A stretch of DNA of 64,000 bases from Zingiber officinale (Eukaryota; Streptophyta; Magnoliopsida; Zingiberales; Zingiberaceae), in contig NC_055986.1 of assembly GCF_018446385.1 (NCBI RefSeq), forward strand, positions 104,007,344-104,071,343. Reading direction: 5' to 3'. The translations under genes were made by a program, and so were the position numbers. Positions 55,526-64,000 of this stretch are shown here, piece by piece; positions within the stretch are counted from its first letter, which is position 1; every line of letters starts with the position of its first letter. The notes beneath the pieces are model-generated. The model ran no database searches. It saw only the letters and a program-made list of their open reading frames with translations, and had not been told where the DNA came from.

Positions 55526-55534
55526 CTTTATATA
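55526..55534 (-). promoter_or_regulatory. TATA box upstream of the 54911-55400 frame
   Basis: The minus strand reads TATATAAAG within CTTCCTATATAAAGCTGG. It is placed about 125 bases before the start of the coding-like frame. Confidence 0.45.
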
Positions 55535-55619
55535 GGAAGGCATGGATGGATTGACGGAGGTGGTGCCGATAAAATGTGGGCAACCGATGAAACTGTTACT
55601 CATTACCCTTTGCCACATT

Positions 55620-57475
55620 CATGAACGTTACGACCCTCAATTATAAAGAGAAATCAGGTGCAGGCACGAGCCCAAACAAATCTGATTGAGAAAGCTACTT
55701 AGAAGAAAATGAGGCAGGGGTCATTAATTATGCCAACTATGTATAGTCATATGGGTGATGGGTCTGCTCTGAGTGGTCATTCTAGGGTCGATGCCTGCTC
55801 TGAGTGGTCATTCAATAGACCCTCAAAGATTATGCTACGATTACAAATTTTTAGAGCATCGCGTTAATGCTGCAGATGGCAAAAAAAATAATTAAAAAAT
55901 ACACAATAACGCTTCACGCGGTAAGCTAATTAAGCAGCTATGACCCTAACATCCTACAACGTGGAGTAGAGGCGAGTTATGTGTGGATATTTTGCTGCTA
56001 CAACGTGTAGCAGCTAATTGAAAGGTATACTGGTACAATGTAGAGCATTTACTTGATAGGTCATAATGTCATATCATTTTACCTTTTGTCTCCAATCTTA
56101 TGCTACCATATTCGTTGTGGGCATGAATATTAAGGGTAGTTGGTTCTGTTGGCGCTATACTTTAATCCTCACAAAGGACACTTCATATAATAAGACATTT
56201 TAGACCATTCAATGAAGAAAATCCAGCTACTACATCACTGGTACTAAGCTGAAAATCCTCGGTCTTTAAATTACCTATATAAATTTATATAATCTTGGTT
56301 GTGTTAGGTTATTATATTTCTTTGGATAAACATAATCATTTAAACATAAAACTAATAAAAATGTAAATAAAATTACTAATATATATATATATTTTGATGA
56401 AAAAAATTATATAATAAATTAAATAAAAAAATAATAAGTAAATTAAAAATCTCAAAATTACAAAAAAATTAAAAAAATATACATTAAATAAAATCGAACA
56501 AAAAGGAAAAATAAGGATACAACTGTCATTTGACAGTGAGAGAGACGACGGAAGAGGGGTGCGCTGTGAAAGCGGGAGGGGGCAAAATAAATCCACTTCA
56601 CGCATCCAATTGGTGATCTGAAAAAGTAAGATTCGGATTTCCTTTCACTAACCGTGGTTTATGACAGGTATTGCTTGTCACACCTCCCATAACTGACAAG
56701 TATGAGTGGTCATTTATGGATGTGACGGATGAATGGAAAGATGTCGTAGGTCACTTATACTCTATTTGATAAGTCTGCATACAAATGTATTTATTAGTTA
56801 CTTCAGCATTAACAACGGCTACATCTTCTTGGATCTCACAAAATAGGATTAGTTCCTACACGTTGTAGCAGCTAATTCAAATTAACTGCCACACGATGTG
56901 GCAGCCAATTCAAAGTAACTGCTACACGAGGTGGCATCCAATCCGTACAAACTGCTACAAAGTGTAGGAGAGGCTTTTAATCTCGGCTTGGCCGAGTATT
57001 GCACCCCAGACATCATGCCAGTAACAACTCATGTGCTGGCCACTAGACCGTCCTGCGGGGACAAGGAGCACCTCCTTACAAGCTGATGATATTGCAACAT
57101 TGTACCGTTGAAGCTGCTACAACATGTAGCAGCTTGTGGCTAACTATAAACAAATACATAAAACGTAAAGATGGCCAAAAATGAGATCCAAAGTCAACAT
57201 TTAGATTGAGGGACTACAAATATTGTTCAGCGTAGACGAGGAAGGCTTGGAGTCTATAGTTAGGTTTCATAATAACATAAGACAAATAATATCTTAACAA
57301 AGAGTTTATTCAAACATTAGTGCGTAATTCATTCCCTTTATAGCAGTAACTAATGATACATTACAAAGACATAGGTATCGTCCTCCTTGGACACATACAG
57401 TTGTACTCTTTTTCTCCCACCGAAAGGCAGCATCCCTATGGAGATGTGAGGCAGAGCTGCACAAAGAGTGATATT
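55620..57475. other. Non-coding stretch with motif copies and repeats
   Basis: CTGCTCTGAGTGGTCATTC occurs twice (about 55767 and 55798) between GGGTC and GACCC. Very AT-rich DNA lies at 56340-56520. Dense palindromic-motif copies lie at 56850-56985 and one perfect copy near 57115. Confidence 0.5.
56641..56760 (+). repeat. Left arm of an inverted repeat flanking the coiled-coil gene
   Basis: Contains TTTATGACAG and TATGAGTGGTCATTTATGGA, then GTGACGGATGAATGGA. The reverse complement of 58690-58810 has the same words in the same order. Confidence 0.7.
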
Positions 57476-57890
57476 TTACTCATTATTTTGAATTGCGGCC
57501 TCCTCTAATGCCCCATTGACTTGGGACAGTTTACGTCGTAGCTGCACAATTTCTGTTTGGTTCTTTTTCTCTCGAAAAAGGGCAGCTTCTAACTCCTTCC
57601 TCGCCTGGTCCCGTTGTTCTGTGAGATTCTTAAGATAGCCACAAACTACATGATGTTTCATGGATAAACTGAGATACCTGTCATGAATATGTTGGAAAAA
57701 TCGAGATTCAAAATAAATAAAGATATTTATAAAGAACAACACGATGAAATAATACAAACCTGGAAGCATACGGATCCAGTGATACAGATGATCTTTCTGG
57801 TGAAGAAGAGGCACAGCTTGAATCCTCTTCCAAAGGGGGGTGTTTAACCCCACCCATAGTAGGTTTCGTCTTTCTGCTAAATATAGACAT
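57476..57890 (-). CDS. Small two-exon coiled-coil protein, function unknown
   Basis: Exon 1 is 57890-57760 and exon 2 is 57677-57476. The GT donor after AG at 57760 and the AG acceptor before 57677 keep the frame. The product is 110 residues if the ATG at 57890 is used; in-frame ATGs at 57896 and 57926 are alternatives. The first 45 residues are Ser/Pro-rich (EEDSSCASSSPERSSVSLDP). From about residue 60 to 105 a heptad coiled coil runs through NLTEQRDQARKELEAALFRE and QTEIVQLRRKLSQVNGALEE. The frame is intact, unlike its neighbours. The overall look recalls short coiled-coil partners seen in plant transposons and in many plant hypotheticals. No family recognised. Inverted repeats lie on both sides. 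Confidence 0.6.
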
Positions 57891-59040
57891 GATCATGAAA
57901 GAGATGTAAATGGAGACCAAATGCAAGGCAAGTTGGATGAGTCTGTCCAGTGAATCGCGTAATTATAGGAAAAAGCCCCTACTAAACCCTACCGCTTCCT
58001 ATACAGAAGTCAAACAGACGCGTCTTTTCAAGTAAATGGGCCATTGAAACTGTCACTACACCTCATTACGAGCTGGAAAAAGATAGGACTATCTTACATA
58101 TAGTAAATACAAGGATTAATGAACCCTCAGGTATGAATTCCTACCGTGCATGTATTGTCTAACGGCTCTTGCAACAGGTCGCATCTAAAAATATTTAAAT
58201 CATACAATTAATTATACATACGTTCCGTACCCACTATCTAGCTGCGCCAACGTTCAGAATTTTATGCTACAAGGACAGATAACACAACAAAAGGATAGAA
58301 ATTTAACATGTAGCAGTTAATGGCGATAAGCTGCTACACGGGGTTGCAGATTATTTGGATTAACTGCCACACCGTTTAGCATTGACTCTATTTTTATACT
58401 TTATGATCTAGCTCGTACAACATCTAGCAACTACTGCAATAACTAGGACCACAAATGTACTAGCTAAGGGTGATTAATTTTTTTTCACATTTTTTTTCCA
58501 TTTAACCTAGTATTAATATTTTTATCAGCTGTAGATGTGGTGCTAAAAGTTGGACTAGCCAGCTTCACAAGACATTTAAAACTTAAATTGTTACACCCCA
58601 TTTAATTTAACTACAATTATAGAGACACAGCGAATCAAAGACGCTGCTTTTGTGAAAGTAATAAATTTATAGAGACACACCAAATAAATAATTGTAACAT
58701 ACCACATCAAAGTCCATTCATCCGTCACGTCCATGGAATGACCACTCATAGATGTTTTTATGAAAGCTATGACAACTCATAACTGTCATAAATCTTGACT
58801 AATGAAGACTCACAAAATGGGGCTTGTTAGAAGCTAAGCTGTGGCCGCGTCATGGCAAGGCAACTATTCCCATACTGAATAGAAAGCGACTCTGATTTTC
58901 TATATAACACCGGCAGGGAAGCTGCTTACATGACCATCTGATTCCAAGATGAGTAGTTCAACTTGGATTTACGCCATTTTCATGACACCACCATCCTCTT
59001 TTCTTTCATTGCAACTAGGCAACATATTCAAGTGTTTCTT
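57891..59040. other. Non-coding stretch upstream of the coiled-coil gene
   Basis: Motif copies at 58310-58440, the right arm of the inverted repeat at 58690-58810, and no other coding frame recognised. Confidence 0.5.
58690..58810 (-). repeat. Right arm of the inverted repeat flanking the coiled-coil gene
   Basis: Reverse-complement partner of 56641-56760; by eye about two thirds of positions match across 100 bases, with a stretch around GTGACGGATGAATGGA almost identical. Confidence 0.7.
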
Positions 59041-59283
59041 TCATGCAGTAACGAGGCTCCATATGATTCTTGTGACGACGAACTTCTCCCAACCTTGACC
59101 AAATAACGTGGATAAGCTATGGCGGTCTATCATCGCCCAACACTCTTTGTCTTCGCAATGAAGACCCTTAGAGTTCACTAAGGAAATCATAATGGAGTAA
59201 CCCTACGAATCGTGCTTCCACGACCTTCTCCCACTTCTCCCACCGGCAAGGAATTTTAGTTTTGCGAACACCACTATCAAAGG
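59041..59283 (-). pseudogene. Unrecognised protein-like fragment with one frame break
   Basis: The minus strand from 59283 reads KTKIPCRWEKWEKVVEARFV and GLLHYDFLSEL, then hits TAA. One base fewer near 59170 would continue into KGLHCEDKECWAMIDRHSLS and TLFGQGWEKFVVTRIIW to a stop at 59041. Charged and aromatic residues are spaced as in a real protein on both sides of the break. No family recognised. Same strand as the other genes of the region. Confidence 0.4.
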
Positions 59284-59617
59284 ATCACCGTTCGTTCCTG
59301 CGTTATGGCCTGTAAGGGAGTGGTCTGACTTTTGTACAATCTTCTGTTTGTGCACCACAACCCCTCAGTCATTCCCTCAGGAATTCTATTTGATTTACAT
59401 ATACATTATGGCGTCGGCGAGTTTACAGTTACTATAGAATATCTGTAGCAGCTACTAATTAATGTATTAGTCCAATTATATTTGATTGGCATGTGGGGAT
59501 ATGTTTAATCGGTAAAATAAAATGGATTCATTATTCTATATCATTGTCAATAACTAGGAACATGGTATTGGTAAATCTGGTGCACGTCGTAGCAACTACA
59601 ATATTATACTGGTACAT

Positions 59618-61246
59618 TGATAACCATGATTTTGGCTATATTATCTTGATTCATAATGCACATTTTTAATGGTCTTTTTACAGCATAATCTCACATTTAG
59701 ATTGCATTTCATAATTTGTATGTGATCTTGGACTTAATTGCAAATTAGCCTATTTTCATAGTATTTTGGTGCTAATATTTGTTTATTATTTTGTAGGCAT
59801 CAAAAGGGTCATGGACCCGATCAAATCAGACCGCATTTGGGCTTAAATCAAGGGCTTAATGAGGCGATTACACCTTGGAGCTATTTGGACCGTTCATCTA
59901 CAATCAAGCAGATCTGAGCCATCCGTCAAGCATCTGGTCTATCCGACCTAATGAGGAGCAGATCCAGTCCATTGATGAAGATCCGGAAGTTTTGATTCAG
60001 ATCCGAGATGATCCAACCGTTGATCGAGCCCAAATCAATCTCAACCGTCCGATTAGGAGATGAGGAGAGGTTTAAAACGTTTGAGAAGCTACAGTGCTTC
60101 CCTGGACTCGGCGTTTTCGCGATTTTAAGCTACAGTGCATTCTTCTTCTTCTCCGTGTCGCCGAGCTTCCCATTCCTCAAGTCTAGATCCGAGAGCATCA
60201 TTCTTCACCGACGGCGATCTCCAAGCTTCGGCGTTCACCTTCCTAGATCAAAGAGTGGCCGAAGGGAGGTTTCTTCAGCTGCGTTTGGGATTCTATTTCA
60301 TCGTCGCGATCCTGGCAGAGGGAGTTTTCTCGATCAGCGATTTCCGCAATCAACAGATGCTTCAAGGAAGGTTTCTTGAAGTTTCTGAGTCTGTTCCGAT
60401 ATCCATTCCGCTGCGAAGCTAAGTAGATCTGATCAATTGAATTAGTTTCGCAATTCACAGGATTTTAGCTTTGTTCTTCGGTTGATGAGATTACCAGTCG
60501 GGTGTGAGCTTAAGGGGAGGTTTCCAAGAGCTGTGAACGTCACCTGGTAATATTTGGAGCTTGTACATTGTTCGTTGGGTGTTGAGGGGAGGTTTCTGAT
60601 GCACCTCTATTTCACAGCAGGGTGAATGAGGCTTGGTTTCGGTTTTGGGATGTGGAGTGTTTAGGGTTTTGTTTTTCTTTGTTGTGTCTTTGAATTGTTC
60701 TCGAACTCTGATTAGATCTTCAGATCTGATACCTTCATTTGCAATTTCAATTTCTATTTGAGAGTTTGTGTGTCTGATTTTAATTTCTTGTTTTTAAATC
60801 CCAAATCTTAGATCTAATTCTGATTAGTTTTGTGATTCTGATACTAACAGGTTGTAGAGTTTTGTGATTTAGTTAGCAATTTAATCTTTGTGACTATGAT
60901 CTTGTTTAGGTGTTGGATGCTTAATTTGATGTTTATATTGTTACTTCTATTCTATGTTATTGTGAATGAATTCTTGAAATGGCTGTTGAAGTGATTGAAA
61001 TTAAGGATTGTATGTAGTTTGGTCAATTAATGATTTTATGATTCTTGATTGATGAGAATGCCTAATAACTTTGTCAATGTGAGAAATCAATTTTGAATCA
61101 AATCTAGAGTTCACACACACATTTATTAGTTACCTTTGGAAAAAATACGACTTGGGACTCGTTACTACGACACTTGTTTTAATTTTAGTGAGTTTCAATT
61201 TTAATTAATTTGGAGTGCCTAGTGACATGCAAAATGGCCAACACCA
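59618..61246 (+). repeat. Probable 5' LTR of a Gypsy-type element
   Basis: The right end is secure: ACACCA, then a primer site five bases on. The left end, TGATAACCATGATTTTGG at 59618, is chosen because the palindromic-motif region stops there and TG begins it. The other LTR is outside the window, so the left edge and any target duplication are untested. Internal: a TTTTGTAGGCATC site (about 59795) and direct pyrimidine-rich leader sequence after 60100. Confidence 0.55.
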
Positions 61247-61251
61247 AATTT

Positions 61252-61269
61252 TGGCGCCGTTGCTGGGGA
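61252..61269 (+). promoter_or_regulatory. Primer binding site, tRNA-Asp type
   Basis: TGGCGCCGTTGCTGGGGA is the form used by plant Athila/Tat Gypsy elements (from memory of the family; one base differs from the common GTTGCCGGGGA). Confidence 0.85.
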
Positions 61270-61532
61270 AACATAACTAGCACTGTGTGTTTAATTTTAG
61301 ATTGATCGTTGAGTGATTTTATTTGTTAGCATCTTGATTGATTTGATTGCTTATTTCTTTTTGTATTTTCAAGTTGATTTGTTCTTGAATTTTTAAATGC
61401 TTTTACTGTTCATGTTTTCATGTGATTGAAACTTTATGCATTTGAGTCTTCTAACATTGATTTCTAGTGTTGTAGTGAAGAACAGGAGATTTCTTAAGCA
61501 TGGATCCATATTTTTAGAATTTTGGAGGTGGA

Positions 61533-62807
61533 ATGGAGAATTATCAGTGTTTTCAACCTGAGTATCAGTTTTACCCAAGCATGGATCAACAAAATAGGTA
61601 TGAGTCATTTTCTAATGGTTTTAATGCTAATTGGGTGGATAATTCATGTTTCAGGTATGAAAGTGCACAAGGACAATTTGTAGAGCCATATCCAAGCTAC
61701 CAGAGTTCATATGGATTTCAAGAGGTTTCGACAAATTTTATGCCACAACCTTTTCAACAAAATGACCCTCAGATGGATGAGTCAACATGGAAACTCAGGG
61801 AGATTATGCAACAAATGAATGAGCATCAAGAGCAGCAATTCTCAAGGATACAGAATATACAGAATCAGTTAGATCAGATTGCATCATTTATTCATCAGTT
61901 ACAAACACAAAATGCCAGTGGAGAGATGGATTGTGGAGATCTTGTCAGGTCTGACACTGCATCTACTACTTCACTAGATTCTTTAAGTACTTTTTATTGT
62001 TGTGATGATGTAGTTGAAAATATTTTTGATTCTACTAATGATGTTGCTCTAGATGTTGTGAATAATGCAGGAAGTGAAAATTTAATTGTGGAAGATGATT
62101 TAAGTGGAGGGGAGTGCTTACTGGAAGCATTACCTCAAGAACCACCAAGAATTGAAGATGTAAGTGAAGGGACTTGTGCTATGGAGCCAAGCACCCAAGA
62201 ATTACTACATGAGGATGAACATTCACAAGAACAAGAGCTTGAGCGACATCATGATGAAGAGGAGGTAACAATCACCACTCCAGGTACCTTTCAACACAAC
62301 GAGGTGAGTATTTCTTGTGATTTTTCAGAAAATTTAATTGAGGTACCAATTGTAGACTTTATTAGATGTGATTCATTCATTGATAAATTTTCTACCCACA
62401 CTAATATTCTCCTATTTTCTTTTTACCCCACATGTACATGGGAGGGATCTTCTTTTAATGATGTTGTAGGAGAACACAAGCTTCCGGAGTGGATGCTTGA
62501 ACTGAACTGCCTCCGTCCTCCAGAAAAAGCTTGGAAAAGAAAAATGAAGAATAAAAAGAATTTTAGTAGAACAACGATTACTCCATTTCCGGCGTGGATT
62601 CTTTTACTAAATCTTCTTCGACCACCGGAATTTAAGGGGAGTTGTTTCCAATTTTGTTTTCTTATGCATTTTAATTCATGTTTGGTTAACAAAATTCTTT
62701 TTATGCATTTCTTTAGTTACATACTTTACAATTGCGCTTTATTTTTACATTTTGCATTTTATTTCCACATTTACTTCCATACTTTGCATTTAGTTTGGTA
62801 TACATAG
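61533..62807 (+). CDS. Unrecognised 424-residue ORF of the Gypsy-type element
   Basis: The first ORF after the primer site. Residues 1-85 are Gln/Asn/Tyr/Phe-rich with low charge (YQCFQPEYQFYPSMDQQNR, PSYQSSYGF, MPQPFQQN). Residues 88-125 form a Gln-rich coiled coil (LREIMQQMNEHQEQQFSRIQ). An acidic middle follows (130-250). An internal repeat, WMLELNCLRPPEKAW and WILLLNLLRPPEF, stands at about 320 and 355, and a hydrophobic Phe/Leu/His tail ends the protein. No retropepsin, zinc knuckle or RT. It stands where gag should be, so the element is probably a non-autonomous Athila-like derivative. Translation is not proven. Confidence 0.5.
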   Translation: MENYQCFQPEYQFYPSMDQQNRYESFSNGFNANWVDNSCFRYESAQGQFVEPYPSYQSSYGFQEVSTNFMPQPFQQNDPQMDESTWKLREIMQQMNEHQEQQFSRIQNIQNQLDQIASFIHQLQTQNASGEMDCGDLVRSDTASTTSLDSLSTFYCCDDVVENIFDSTNDVALDVVNNAGSENLIVEDDLSGGECLLEALPQEPPRIEDVSEGTCAMEPSTQELLHEDEHSQEQELERHHDEEEVTITTPGTFQHNEVSISCDFSENLIEVPIVDFIRCDSFIDKFSTHTNILLFSFYPTCTWEGSSFNDVVGEHKLPEWMLELNCLRPPEKAWKRKMKNKKNFSRTTITPFPAWILLLNLLRPPEFKGSCFQFCFLMHFNSCLVNKILFMHFFSYILYNCALFLHFAFYFHIYFHTLHLVWYT

Positions 62808-64000
62808 CATGTCATTTGAATAAAGTCTCCATGGGAATTTTCTATGTAATATTTTTAAGATGGTAAAAGTTTCTTAAATTTGATCATCAATTTTAGGTCA
62901 TTTGACATGATTGGATACTCTACTTATATGATATTGGTTAATTTGGTGGTGGATTCCAATTTGATCAATTGGGCTTGTTTGCATGAATAATACCTAGAGA
63001 GGACCACTTTAAGCCTAAACACTATTATATTCTTGTGTGCATGCACTCATAGCAATTGAAACTCTAGAACTTGCTTAGTTTCTTTTCAAAGTCACAATAG
63101 CATAGGTGCATGGAAATTGAGGATTTAGTCAATTTTTGTTCCCTCATGATTTTTAAATTCTTTCCCACAAATTTTCTTGAAACATTCTCTTCTAGCATTC
63201 TAAATATTAATTCTCTTTGCTTGTCATATTTCTTTTATTTCATGTAGAGTTTGGATGAATTGCTTGATTTGTAAGGATGTCCAAGATTTTAAGTGTGGGG
63301 GAAGGAACATCACTGAATTTGAAATGGCAGAAATGGATCAAGATTTGGAAAATGTTTGAGCAAAGGCTGATTTTAGGAGGTGTTTATGGTGCAAAATTCG
63401 GAAAATTCGGTTGTGAAAGAATGGTTCTAATGTTCTATGCTAAATGTGTCCATTTCTTGAGTCTTATCATGTCAAGAGCAAGTTATAGTTGTTTTAGATT
63501 TAGAGAGAGTTGATACTATATTGATACATTCAAAACTTTGAGAGATATATGTTGGAAGAAGGTGCTGGAGATACTCAAAACAGTGAAGGAAGAGCTGAAT
63601 TCTGTAGGAAAATGAAGGCTGCAGTAACTTGGCAATGAGGAGTAAGTATCAAAATTGTGCTGGAATTCAGAAGTAGTAGAAGAATTTCAGGAACAGAAAT
63701 GAATAGAATGCAGAATAAATCAGTGGAATTTAGTGGCTGTGTAATCCAGAAAGTTCATGCCTATTTCTGATTTCTACAATTGTCAACTAAGATGCAGAGA
63801 AATTGCTAGTGATGTGTAGATGTTTATGCCAAGCTTTCTTTTGCAAACTTAAGGACAGAATACAGCAGAGTTGCAGGAATGATAAGCTGAAAAAAAGTTC
63901 AGAATTAAAACATGGCTGGATGAGGACATTATTGTTGTGCAGATATGGAATGGAAGTGAGGAACATAAGTGATTTTGGAAATTGAGTACTGCCTTGATAA
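62808..64000. other. Internal DNA of the Gypsy-type element to the window end
   Basis: AT-rich, with short open frames of 60-80 codons lacking any signature and no RT or integrase text. The last bases, TGATAA, repeat the first six of the proposed LTR, which may be chance. Confidence 0.45.

Larger units (their letters stand above)
49500..59620. repeat. Interspersed palindromic motif CTGCTACA-N-TGTAGCAG, about 35 copies
   Basis: Complete palindromes such as CTGCTACAACGTGTAGCAG occur at about 49512, 49551, 49902, 54150, 55992 and 57115. Half-sites (GTAGCAGCT or AGCTGCTACA) in both orientations occur near 50220, 50320, 50540, 50695, 53790, 53868, 54285, 54460, 56865-56980, 58312-58370, 59449 and 59590. 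They fill the non-coding DNA on both sides of the FAR1-like gene and avoid its coding part. Confidence 0.85.

Noticed and set aside
58501..59400. Second FAR1-like or Ulp1 protease gene
   Set aside because: The protein-like fragment at 59041-59283 has neither FAR1 ligands nor a His-Asp-Cys protease pattern.

Overview
The window is nuclear DNA of a flowering plant. It holds intron-containing and intronless plant genes embedded in nested LTR retrotransposons with tRNA-iMet primer sites. A monocot, possibly of the ginger order, is my guess from the general look of the retroelements; the sequence does not prove it. No rRNA, tRNA or CRISPR array was recognised.

Region 1 (1-9187) is the genic part. 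It has a LINE reverse-transcriptase relic (497-935, minus), a seven-exon polygalacturonase gene (1216-4247, plus) with a TATA box, a small Gypsy-type LTR scrap (about 4800-4940), and an intronless P-class pentatricopeptide-repeat gene (6289-8268, minus).

Region 2 (9193-45440) is almost entirely retroelements. A complete, young-looking gag-only element lies at 9193-12509 (TSD AAGCG). After a decayed plant-mobile-domain-like gene come a broken gag element (14650-17200) and a decayed minus-strand Copia element (18316-24223). A ~296-bp satellite array (24224-28779) is split by two solo LTRs (TSDs AATAC and AAATG). A second minus-strand Copia relative starts at 28780. Its gag was split at 33114/42764 by a 9.6-kb gag-only element (TSD ATTTA), whose own 3' LTR was later hit by a 2.4-kb solo LTR (TSD CTTGG). 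A truncated plus-strand LTR element and a LINE relic follow.

Region 3 (45758-48000) has a 1.2-kb PIF/Harbinger-like MITE stuffed with CT-rich repeat, then three hairpin repeat units related to the 24-28 kb satellite.

Region 4 (about 49400-59617) is the most unusual. It carries a FAR1/FHY3-related (MULE-transposase-derived) gene with a one-base frameshift, a small spliced coiled-coil gene and two decayed reading frames, all on the minus strand. The non-coding DNA between them contains some 35 copies of a short palindromic motif of the form CTGCTACA-N-TGTAGCAG. I infer a large, possibly undescribed FAR1-class DNA transposon or its remnant; its ends were not found.

Region 5 (59618-64000) is the left part of a Gypsy-type element with a tRNA-Asp-like primer site and an unrecognised 424-residue, Q/N-rich ORF.

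The most interesting pattern is inside the LTRs. Several families carry tandem hairpins whose arms covary, and a lineage-specific palindrome cassette just upstream of the TATA box.
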